DNA of 64,000 bases, from NCBI GenBank assembly GCA_030760725.1, contig JASWHV010000012.1:45911652-45975651 (forward strand), written 5' to 3'. The position numbers and the translations under genes were made by a program. The stretch is from Neostapfia colusana (Eukaryota > Streptophyta > Magnoliopsida > Poales > Poaceae). Below are positions 42,463 to 53,690 of the stretch, piece by piece (positions within the stretch are counted from its first letter, which is position 1; each line of letters begins with the position of its first letter). Under the pieces are notes generated by a model that saw nothing but the letters and a program-made list of their open reading frames with translations, was not told the DNA's origin and ran no database searches.

Positions 42463-44470
42463 CTCAACTTGGCATATAGTTGGTGTTCTCTCAGCTTTTG
42501 CAACACCAACCTTAGATGTTTCTCATGTTCTTCTTCATCTTTGGAGAAGACGAGAATGTCATCTATGAAACCACCACAAATTTGTCTAGATATTCCATGA
42601 ATACCTTGTTTATGAGATACATGAAGTATGCCGGGGCATTAGTTAGCCCGAAAGGCATGACTGTGTATTCACACAGTCCGTACCGAGATACGAAAGCTGT
42701 CTTTGGAATATCAGTTTGTATTATCTTAAGTTGGTGGTATCCAGACCTGAGATCAATTTTCGAGAACACACAAGCTCCCCTCAACTGATCAAACAAGTCT
42801 TCAATGTGGGGTAATGGGTACTTGTTCTTGATGGTTACTTCATTCAACGCACGGTAGTCTACGCATAACCTTTGGGTTCCGTCCTTCTTGGGCACAAATA
42901 TCACTATAGCTCTCCATGTAGAGGAACTAGGATGAATGTACCCCTTCTCTGTCAACTCTCTTAAATGTTCCTTGAGTTCTTCCAGCTGTTTGGAGTCCAT
43001 CTGATATGGTCTCTTGTATATCGAAGCTGTTCCAGGCACTAGCTCAATCGCGAATTCCACTTCACGATCGGGGGGCATACCTGGCAACTCCTCCGGAAAA
43101 ACATCTGGATATTCCCTGATGATCCTGATCTCCTCCACTTCCACCGCAACTTGATTGAGTTTAATGTCCCTCCTAGGCTCTTGTATAGTTATGAACTTTA
43201 CTCTTGTGCCACTAGGGTGAGTTAGTTCCACCGTTCTTGTTGAACAATGGATGATTCCTTTATGTTTGGTCAACCAATCCATACCCAAAATAATATCTAT
43301 CACTTGGGAACCTATCACTATGAGGTTTGCAGTAAATACTACCCCATTAATGTCTAGATTCACCTTGGGATACACTTGTCTTGTCCTTATTTCTCCACCT
43401 GGAGAGTTCACTGCTAGCATATGGTTCATTTGTGTGGTTGCTAGATCATGCTTATTAACAAACCCTTGAGCATTGAACGAGTGGGTAGCACCAGAATCAA
43501 ACAACAGGGTTGCAATGTGTAAATTGGCAGGAAACATACCAACTACCACGTCGGGTGCCTCTTGGGCCTCCTCCATGGTCACGTGGTTCACCCGTCCTCG
43601 CATCACATTCTGTTGTTGCGGCTGCATGGGCTTCTTCTTTGGGCACTTATGAGCGTAGTGCCCCACTTCACCACAGTTGAAGCATTGCACCCCAACCTAA
43701 GGTGCCTGGCCTTTGTTGTCTTGGGGTTGGTTGTGTGGTCCTTGCACTGCTGGTCGAGGTTGATATGTGGGACGAGGCTGCTGTACAAACTGATGCTGCG
43801 GTTGTGCCGGTGCTGATGGAGGCCTGAAATTCGGGTTGTACCCTCTCGGTGCTGAGTAGGGTACCACAGCACGGCTAGTCTTCACCGCGGGTGGCTGCAT
43901 CAGTCGTGGGCGTGTGTTGCTCCCCGAGGCTTGGTGTGACCATCCCGCCTTCCTCTTGTTTTCATTTTCCAAGGCCTTTAGCTTCCTCTCCATGACAAAT
44001 GGTCTGTCCACCATCTTTTGGAAGCTTTCATACTCGTTGGAGGACATTGCACATTGCATCTCCGCAGTAAGTCCTTCCACAAAGCAGTCCTGTTTCTGCT
44101 CATCAGTTTCGATGTCCCGTGGTGCATAACGGGATAGTTGGTGAACTTAGTGAGGTATCCCCTCACAGTCATGTTTCCTTGCTGCAGCCCCAAGAACTCC
44201 TTCCTCTTGTTTTTGAGTTCACCCCTTGGTATGTAATGGTTGCGGAAACTGCGCTTGAACTCTTCCCAAGTGATGTTCTCAGAGTCATGATGGGCTGCTA
44301 CGTAAGCGGTCCACAAATCAGCAGCAGGTCCATGCAACTGGTGAGAGGCAAACAGCACCCTCTCATACCCTTGGCATTGTATGATCCTCATCTTGCTCTC
44401 AATGGTCTTTAGCCAGTCATTTGCCTCCAGAGGTTCAGCAACACTTGCAAACTTTGGGGGTTGAGTCCCT
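42463..44470 (-). pseudogene. gag-pol: T-4: gag to RT fragment of a Tekay-like element
   Basis: In element sense it starts inside gag (GTQPPKFAS) and runs through the CCHC knuckle and DSG protease to RT, ending just past FIDD. It carries a one-base gag deletion near 44141, a TAG between 43690 and 43697, and one A missing near 42570. Its gag deletion, including the surrounding changed residues (GYLTKF), is also in T-5 but not in T-3 or T-2. It has no ends of its own: it is joined to the T-3 LTR on the left and an LTR scrap on the right. Confidence 0.85.
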
Positions 44471-44618
44471 ACCACCTTAGCTTATTAAGCACCTACATTA
44501 CTACATAGGTGAAATGGTCCAAATCTCCCATCCCATCATCATAATCAAATAACCATAACATCATTTCCAATGTTAAGCTCCCCGCTTAACATCCACAACC
44601 TGACTCTGATACCACTTC
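44471..44618 (-). other. T-4: LTR scrap fused to a PBS
   Basis: Bases 44471-44600 match the interior of the T LTR (compare 45062-45190), and 44602-44614 is a PBS-like GACTCTGATACCA (TGGTATCAGAGTC in sense) that adjoins the next LTR at 44619. The joins at both ends fall in short matches (CTA/CCA; AACC), as expected for microhomology-mediated deletions. Confidence 0.8.
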
Positions 44619-47600
44619 TGTCACACCCGGTTTCTCCGATGAACAACCGAGTGAATATCACATGTATACCAGGATCATTTTCTCATACATGTGATGACGA
44701 ATAGTGAAGCATCATTTATTACAAGCCGGGTGTCAAATATAAATATGTCTTACAAAGCATACGTCTCGATGGACGATAATAAGTTCATAACATGTAAATA
44801 AACTAGTAGCGGAACATTATTCTTGTGGGCTCCGTCACAGGTGTTGCCCGGGGGACTCCATGAACCTAGAATCCTTCTTCGGGTCAGAAGTCTTGGTCAT
44901 TGAACACCACATCATCCCCTTGACCTGAGCAGCAATTTAAACCAACAAATATGCAAGGTTGAGTACCGTTGGTACTCTGCAAGTGTGGGAAAGTTATGTC
45001 ATGCATGGCTAGAGCAAGGAGAGGTTGAACTCATGGTTAAAGCACTACGCAATTATTACCAACCACCTTAGCTTATTAAGCACCTACATTAGTACACAGG
45101 TGAAATGGTCCCAATCTCCCATCCCATCATCATAATCAAATAACCATAACATCATTTCCAATATTAAGCTCCCCGCTTAACATCCACAACTTCCAAAGTC
45201 ATCATCCTCTAATCATGAATAAGTCCAAGCCGCTCTTAACGGTGAGCACGGCTGTCATGACAGTTTTGACTCTGCAGAGTTTGCACCACTGTACCCACAT
45301 GTAGTGATTTCATCCCCCGTTGTCGGGTGGACTAAAAGAACCTCCATTATGCCAGTGGCCACGAACCACATTCACACTTCCCAGGCGTGTAGCCAGGAGA
45401 TCACTACGAAGCCTTTACAAAGGGATTCCCGACGAGCGTGGACCCATTGAGGTTTCACCACTAACAGCATACAAGAGGCTCCAACCCCGCTGCAGTGGCC
45501 CCATCTTGAGCCTTGCCGTTCATATGGTCATCTAGCTGACACCTACTCCCCGCACCATCCAACACACACATACTACGCCGGGGATACACCTAATTAATTG
45601 GCCAAGCTGCCCCGTCTCAGCATGTGGTTGGCACGCTAAAGCCAGGTTACATGCTCCATGAACCGGTCCTTAGGATCCAGGCAAGTACTAAACACAAACC
45701 CGAGTCTCGTGCACCCAGCACCAACCAAATCATCCAACTTGCCTCGATCCCTACCTCTACATAACTCATGATATCTCAATTCAAGAGTAAGGTAAATAAA
45801 TTGATGATCTCATATCCCAATTATCCCATTCTAAGCATCGCTAAGCATAAGCATATGAATAAATGACATGATAAAATAAATCCCAACCCAAGCTACAAGG
45901 AAACAAGGTAATGCAATTCTATGGAAACTTCCTAGCATGGGTTTTATATTTCAATCGACAATGCAAATAATTCTATCTACACATCCTAGTATAGGATCAA
46001 AGTGGTCAAGGACACTTGCCTTCTTCCTGCTGCTCTGGGAATGGATAGTCCTGATCTTCGAAGGGAAGAACTTGCTCTGGGGCAGGTTCTACTCATGCCA
46101 ACACACATAGCAAAATAAAACAACAATCCATAAGACATAGTTCACACTTTCACTCCACACATACATAAATATGATAGTCATTGACATTTCTAAGTGTTAG
46201 GGTTACTCTACATGTGTTGATTTTTGGCCTACATGCACTTTTAAACATATGTATATGATTTCTATCTTTTGTATTCAGATTTTTGTTTGCACACTATATA
46301 TGAATTTCCAATTTGAACAAATTCCTTATATTCAATTAATACACTTCTTAGCTACCAAGTTTGCATGAAAGGTAATTTCCTACTCCAAATGGGTTTTCAG
46401 ATCTTCTACCAATTCCTAAATTGAAGTCTTTGGATTTGGGACTTCATTTATCATTTTCTAATTATGCATATCCATTTTCCTATATTTTTCAGATTTACTT
46501 TCTATGCCTAAAAGTGAGTTTTAATATTAAATAGTAGGGCATATCATCTAAACAGAATAGGTTCTGATCTAAAATATTAAATAATATATTTTTGAACTTC
46601 TCCTCTGATGTGAACTAATTTAAATTTATTTTTACCAATTTTCAGAATTATTTCCTAACCTAAAAATGTGTCCCTATAACTAATAAATGTTAACAATCAA
46701 TTAGACAGATTCATTTCAGCTTAAAATCTACTTTTAACTCATTCTAAAGTTTTCGAAGTGCTAGGAGAGTTTCAATTTGAATTTACAATGTGTTTGCCTC
46801 ATCTTTTTAAATTTAAATTCTAATCACATATTCAATTTTCTGAATTTAATATCATATAGGGTCAAAAAGGTAAATCCACCCTACTACAGGGTCTAATTTA
46901 TTATTTCATAAATTTCCAGGGGTCTAGTTACACATAACAGAGGGGTTTTCCTAATTTTTATTAAGTCCAGGGGCTAAAACTGATTTTTAAATGAATTTAC
47001 ATGAATTTCTAAAGTTCCAGGGGCTAGATCAGAAGTTTCCGGGGCTAGCTCATGTTTTCCGAGATCCCCAGGGGGTAGCGCGTAAGAATCCCGGCCTTTA
47101 TAATGCGGGGCTGATGTGGACCGTCCGATTTAAAACAGACGGCTCAGATTAGATCGCCGAACCGGTACGCGCGGGTTTTAATTCTACCGTGCGATTTAAA
47201 ATAGACGGCGCACAAGCAGCCACGTCGCCCTGGCCGAAGCCAGCCCGCACTACCAGGCGGCGCCCGGCGGCGGGAGGCGGCGATCTTGCCGGAGAACTTC
47301 GGATCTTCGTCTATACCTCCTAAAACTGGGATTTCATGGCATAGATCGGTGGAGGGGAGGTCGGGGATCTCACCTCGGGGTTTTTCTTGAGCTCGGAGGT
47401 CCTGGAAAGCGATCGGCATCGAGGTCTGAGGTGGAACCGCTGCGGTGCTCGTCGGAGCTGTGCCTAGAGCGCAAACCACCGAGTTTTCTGCACCTGCGTG
47501 ATTCCCGGGAGGCGGTGGGACACGATCGACGCGTTAGATCAGAAAACCCGAGCAAAGATCGGGAGAAAACGGCCGGAGAAGCTCGGGTTCTCACCGGGAG

Positions 47601-48026
47601 GAAAATAGTCGATCGGGGTGAAAAAACGGGCGATGCCGGCGCTTATATAGACGAGGGAGGGCGGCGGTCGGTTGGGATCGAGCTGGAGTCGTCCGGAACC
47701 GAAATTCGGCTAGGGGAACGCGGGTTTCCGGGGTGGTTTGGATTCGGGCGCGCGGAGGAGTCCCAGGGTCGGCCGATTGCGCGAGGAAGAAGATGACAGC
47801 GGGCCCCGCGTGTTAGTGAGAAAAAGAGGGGAGCGCGTGGCTGTGGGCTGGCGCGGGAAATGTTGGGCCGGCTGGTGGGTTTCGGCCCACTGGCCGGGGT
47901 TTTCTGTTTTTCTTTTTCTTTTTCCATTTCTTTTCTGGTTTTGATTTGAATTTGAATTTCTGCACCACATGCAATACGTCCAAAAATTTTTAAATTCCCC
48001 TCTTAACAGAATTTTGGGGTGTTACA
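44619..48026 (-). mobile_element. T LTR shared by T-4 and T-5 (3,408 bp)
   Basis: It has a PBS on its left, as a 5' LTR of the minus-strand T-4 would, and a polypurine tract (CCCCCCTT, about 48033-48040) on its right, as a 3' LTR of T-5 would. One LTR serving both neighbours is the mark of tandem elements formed by recombination. Candidate exon 1 (47493-47374) and exon 2 are open; exon 3 has TGA where T-2 has GGA. Confidence 0.9.
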
Positions 48027-48071
48027 GCTCTACCCCCCTTAAAAGAAATCTTATCCTCGAGATTGGTGGTT

Positions 48072-51000
48072 CTAGGAAAACAATTCCGGAAACTGTGTTT
48101 TAAGCTCGTCTTCTCGCTCGCATGTGGCTTCCTCTTCCGAGTGATGCTTCCCCTGCACCTTGCACATCCGGATTCTTTTATTTCTTGTGAGGCGTTCCAT
48201 TGTCTCCAAAATCTTGACCGGTTGCTCGGCATAAGACAGATCCTCTCGTACGTCAACCTCATTCATGGGTAACATCTCTTCAGGCGTCCTTAGACATTTC
48301 TTGAGCTGTGACACATGGAATACATCATGCACATCCGATAGGCGAGCCAGTAGTTCTAGTTGATATGCCACTTCGCCTTTCCTCTCCAAAACTTGAAAGG
48401 GTCCGATGTATCGAGGTGATAACTTCCCTTTCACCTTGAATCAACAGAGTCCTCGAATAGGGGACACCTTGAGGTATACATAGTCCCCCACGTTGAAAAC
48501 GAGCTCTCTTCTCCGTACATCGGCATAGCTCTTTTGTCGTGTCTGTGCTATCCTCAAGTTGTTGCGAATTTCCCTCACTTTCGCCTCGGCTTCTTGTAGT
48601 ACCTCAGGTCCAAACACTTTACTTTTCCCGGCTTGGTTCCAAAATAGTGGAGTTCTGCACTTTTCCCATACAAAGCCTCAAACGGTGACATCTTCATACT
48701 AGCCTGATAGATGTTGTTATAGGAGAACTCCGCATAAGGTAAGTTCTTATCCCAACTCCTGTTGTTCTTGAGCGCACACGCTCTCAACATATCCTCAAGG
48801 ATCTGATTAGTTCTTTCCGTCTGTCCGTCAGTCTGGGGATGATAGGCAGAACTAAAATTCAGATGAGTTCCCATGGTTTCATGCAACTTCTGCCAGAACC
48901 TTGAGGTGAACTGTGTCCCTCGATCTGACACTATCTTCTTTGGCACTCCATGGAAACACACGATCCTTGACATGTATAATTCTGCCTATTTTGATCCACT
49001 GTAGCTTTCTTTCACGGGGATGAAATGAGCTACCTTGGTTAGTCTGTCGATGATGACCCATATCGAATCATATCCTGATTGGATCCTAGGTAGTCCCACT
49101 ATGAAATCCATACCGATTTCTTCCCATTTCCATTCAGGCACTTTGAGTGGTTGCAATAATCCCGCGGGTCGTTGATGTTCTGCTTTCACCAACTGACATG
49201 TGTCACATAGGGCAACATGTTCCACGACATCTCACTTCATTCCATAACACCAATATCAGCTCTTGAGTCATGATACATCTTAGTACTTCCCGGATGAATG
49301 GAATAGTCAGAATCATGAGCCTCCTTCAAGATCAATTCACGGATCTCCTTCACTTCAGGCACACAGATTTTTTTCCCGTGCCACACCGTACCTTGTTCAT
49401 CCTCTCTGAAACCAGGGGCTTTATTATCCTTGATGAGTTCTCTGATTTCTTGTATCTTCTCGTCAGTCTTTTGACCGTTGCGTATATCTTGCTCTAATAT
49501 GGAGTCCACTTCCATGGAGATGGCTTCACCACTATTCACCAGACATAGATTGAGTTTTATAACCTCTTCCTTCAATTCTGTAGGCATGTCCTTCAAGCTC
49601 AACCCATTGACCTGCACCTTCCGGCTTAAAGCATCTGCCACGACGTTCGCTTTCCCAGGATGATAGTTGATGCCCACATCAAAGTCGTTGATCAGCTCTA
49701 ACCATCTCCTTTGTCTGAGGTTGAGATCTGGCTGTGTGAAAATGTACTTTAAGCTCTTATGGTCCGTATATATCTCTGTCCTTTTCCCCATCAAGTAATG
49801 TCGCCAAATTTTCAACGCGTGTACCACTGCGGCTAGCTCTAGGTCATTCGTAGGATAGTTCTTCTCGTGTTTCCGGAGCTGCGGGAACGCATAAGCCACG
49901 ACATGCCCCTCTTGCATGAGAACACATCCCAACCCGTTTCCAGAGGTATCGCAGTACACCGAAAAGTTCTTCTGCATATCTGGCATAACTAGCACTGGGG
50001 TTGTTGTCAATCTTTTCTCCAGTTACTGAAAACTCGTCTCGCACTGCGGTGTCCAAGTGAATGTGATTCCATTCTCCAACAGTTTGGTGAGGGGTCTCAA
50101 AATCTTGGAGAAACCCTCGATAAACCGTCGATAGTATCCAGCCAATCCTAAGAAGCTTCGAACTTCCCCGACATTCTCAGGGTCTTCCACTTCTGTACAT
50201 CCTCGATATTGGTGGGATCTACGGAGATTCCTCCCTCCGAGATTATATGTCCTAAGAAGGGAACTCTCTTCAGCCAAAACTCACACTTGCTCAACTTGGC
50301 ATATAGTTGGTGTTCTCTCAGCTTTTGCAACACCAACCTTATATGTTTCTCATGTTCTTCTTCTTCTTTGGAGAAGACAAGAATGTCATCTATGAAAACC
50401 ACCACAAAGCTGTATTTGGAATATCAGTTTGTCTTATCTTAAGTTGGTGGTATCCCGACCTGAGATCAATTTTCGAGAACACACAAGCTCCCCTCAACTG
50501 ATCAAACAAGTCTTCAATGCGGGGTAATGGGTACTTGTTCTTGATGGTTACTTCATTCAACGCACGGTAGTCTACGCACAACCTTTGGGTTCCGTCCTTC
50601 TTGGGCACAAATATCACTGGAGCTCCCCATGGTGAGGAACTAGGACGAATGTACCCCTTCTCTGTCAACTCTCTTAAATGTTCCTTGAGTTCTTCCAGCT
50701 GTTTGGAGTCCATCCGATATGGTCTCTTGTATATCGGAGCTGTTCCAGGCACTAGCTCAATCGTGAATTCCACTTCACGATCGGGGGGCATACCTGGCAA
50801 CTCATCCGGAAAACATCTAGATATTCCTTGATGATCCTGATCTCCTCCACTTCCACCTCAACTTGATTGAGTTTAATGTCCCTCCTAGGCTCTTGTATAG
50901 TTACGACCTTTACTCTTGTGCCACTAGGGTGAGTTAGTTCCACCGTTCTTGTTGAACAATGGATGATTCCTTTATGTTTGGTCAACCAATCCATACCCAA

Positions 51001-52420
51001 AATAATATCTATCCCTTGGGAATCTATCACTATGAGGTTGGCAGTAAATACTACCCCATTAATGTCTAGATTCACCTTGGGACACACTTGTTTTGTCCTT
51101 ATTTCTCCACCTGGAGAGTTCACTGCTAGCATATGGTTCATTTGTGTGGTTGCTAGATCATGCTTCTTAACAAACCCTTGAGCAATGAACGAGTGGGTAG
51201 CACCAGAATCAAACAACAGGGTTGCAATGTGTAAATTGATAGGAAACTTACCAACTACCATGTCGGGTGCCTCTTGGGCCTCCTCCATGGTCACGTGGTT
51301 CACCCGTCCTCGCATCACATTCTGCTGTTGCGGCTGCATGGGCTTCTTCTTTGGGCACTTATGAGCGTAGTGCCCCACTTCACCACAGTTGAAGCATTGC
51401 ACCCCAGCCTTAGGTGCCTGGCCTTTGTTGTCTTGGGGTTGGTTGTGTGGTCCTTGCACTGCTGGTCGAGGTTGATATGTGGGACGAGGCTGCTGTACAA
51501 ACTGACGCTGCGGCTGTGCCGGTGCTGATGGAGGCCTGAAATTCGGGTTGTACCCTCTCGGTGCTGAGTAGGGTACCACAGCACATCTAGTCTGCCCCGC
51601 GGGTGGCTGCATCAGTCGTGGGCGTGTGTTGCTCCCCGAGGCTTGGTGTGACCATCCCGCCTTCCTCTTGTTTTCATTTTCCAAGGCCTTCAGCTTCCTC
51701 TCCACGACAAATGCTCTGTCCACCATGTTTTGGAAGCTTTCATACTTGTTGGAGGACATTGCACATTGCATCTCCGCAGTAAGTCCTTCCACAAAGCAGT
51801 CCTGTTTCTGCTCATCAGTTTCGATGTCCCGTGGTGCATAACGGGATAGTTGGTGAACTTAGTGAGGTATCCCCTCACAGTCATGTTTCCTTGCTGCAGC
51901 CCCAAGAACTCCTTCCTCTTGTTTTTGAGTTCACCCCTTGGTATGTAATGGTTGCGGAAACTGCACTTGAACTCTTCCCAAGTGATGTTCTCAGAGTCAT
52001 GATGGGCTGCTACGTAAGCGGTCCACCAATCAGCAGCAGGTCCATGCAATTGGTGAGAGGCAAACATCACCCTCTCATACCCTTGGCATTGTATGATCCT
52101 CATCTTGCTCTCAATGGTCTTTAGCCAGTCATCTGCCTCCAGAGGTTCAGCAACACTTGCAAACTTTGGGGGTTGAGTCCCTAGAAACTCACTCAACCTT
52201 TGTTGGCGTGGTGCAGCTTGTGGAGGTGGAGCTTGGTAGAAGTTGGCCACCACTTGAGTTAGGCTCTAGATGAGCTGATTTTGATTTTCAAACATTTGGT
52301 GGATGGGATCAACTCCTTCACGGCGACCACCCTGTCTTGTCCTCCAGAAAGATGAGGGTTGCCGGCCTCATCGTTGTTGTTGGCGGGGTTGGCACCACGA
52401 CCCTTTCCTCTTCCGGCCAT
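48072..52420 (-). pseudogene. gag-pol: T-5: gag-pol, heavily damaged
   Basis: Domains are recognisable from ATG 52420: gag, CCHC knuckle, DSG protease, RT, RNase H, integrase and chromodomain to EFPELFS at 48072. Damage includes TAG at 52266-52268 (same codon as T-3), the gag one-base deletion shared with T-4, small deletions near 50815, 50185 and 49265, stops near 50025, 48985 and 48435, and loss of about 130 bases at 50407 that removes the RT segment from SRYGLYEYTV to YLDKF. The last is flanked by AAA on both sides. It cannot encode a working RT. Confidence 0.9.
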
Positions 52421-52739
52421 CTATCATGATCAACCAAATGTCAATTTAAAGCATTACATGTTAACTTCCCAATTTGCTTGTTTAAACATTAAAATTTTGA
52501 GACCTTATTATATTTATATTTCCTGAGGCTTTCATGTCTTACGCAAAAATAGATGCACTCTTAATTCGTAGGGGTTCACCCCATCAAAGCAAACAACCTG
52601 AAGACGAGGTTGTGGACAAATGCCCATGGCTTCCACAACTCACGTCACACACCAAACATTAACACACCATAACTAAGGTATTGACTCGCCTACATCGATA
52701 ACCTGCTGAACTATGGGAAAGGACTCTACACGACTCGTA

Positions 52740-53280
52740 TCACTGAGCTGGCTCCTCGGGGTCTTCCTCATTATTGTGGCTGCCCTCTGACTCCGCTTTG
52801 GGTGGGGAGGCTGCTGGTGGAGAAGTGCGGCGACGCCTACTCGCCCGGCGATGTGGGGAGTCAGGAGTCCATGTTGCATTCACGGTGACACACAGTTCAT
52901 TCCCATCTCCTCTTTCTCTCGCCCTCAAGCTGGCTCGAAGCAACGCCTCAGTCTCCTTCACGGTGTCACGAACATCCTGAAGCTCCTGCTGGCACTCCTG
53001 CAGTCGAGTGCTGAGCATAGCAGCATCCTCCAAGCACAGGTCCATGTGCTATGGGAAGTCCCCTGCTGCACTGGCGGGTACTTGTACTCCGTTGTACCAC
53101 TCTTACGCTGGAGGACATACATGTACTCTGTCCTGTCCAGGTGGCAACGGTAGATGTGACTCTGGCAGGTGATGGCCTCCCAGGTGACATCCTTCTCCGC
53201 ATCGACCTGTGTCGCTCGACAAGCTGGAGAGCGGTGGATCTTAAGCAGCTGATTTTCATGGATAATCCTCATTTCTGAAC
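52740..53280 (-). pseudogene. T-5: additional ORF remnant, N terminus replaced by filler
   Basis: Retains the block from MRIIHENQLLKIH to the coiled coil and RRRRTSPP tail in two frames (one base lost near 53050). The N-terminal 80 or so codons and most of the leader are gone, replaced by the filler at 53281-53346. Bases 52421-52739 between this and gag hold no ORF. Confidence 0.75.
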
Positions 53281-53346
53281 TCCATTCTTCCTGCTTCTTA
53301 TGCCGAGCATCTTATGCCGAGCAACCATTCAAGATGATACCACTTC
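53281..53346 (+). other. Inverted filler at the T-5 leader
   Basis: CTTATGCCGAGCAT (53297-53310) and CTTATGCCGAGCAACC (53311-53326) are near-duplicates. They match the sense strand of T gag-pol just before the chromodomain (62132-62150 in T-6), so relative to minus-strand T-5 they are inverted. Only GATACCA (53336-53342) of the PBS survives next to the LTR. Confidence 0.7.
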
Positions 53347-53690
53347 TGTCACACCCGGTTCCTCTGAAGAAAAACCGAGCGAATATCACATGTACACCAG
53401 GATCATTTTCTCATACATTTGATGACAAATAGTGAAGCATCATTTATTACAAGCCAGGTGTCAAATATAAATAAGTCTTACATAGCATGCGTCTCGATGG
53501 ACGATAATAAGTTCATAATATGTAAACAAAACAGCAGCGGAATATTATTCTTGTGGGCTCCATCACAAGCGTTGCCCGGGAGACTCCATGAACCTAGAAT
53601 ACTTCTTTGGGTCCGAAGTCTTGGTCATTGAACACAACATCATCCCCTTAACCTGAGCAGCAATTTAAACCAACAAATATGCAAGGTTGA
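53347..53690 (-). mobile_element. T-5: 5' LTR fragment interrupted by T-6
   Basis: Starts TGTCACACCC and follows the T LTR to GCAAGGTTGA, where T-6 begins. The remainder should follow T-6 beyond the window, starting with a repeat of GTTGA (53686-53690). Candidate exon 3 here has TAA as its first full codon. Confidence 0.9.
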
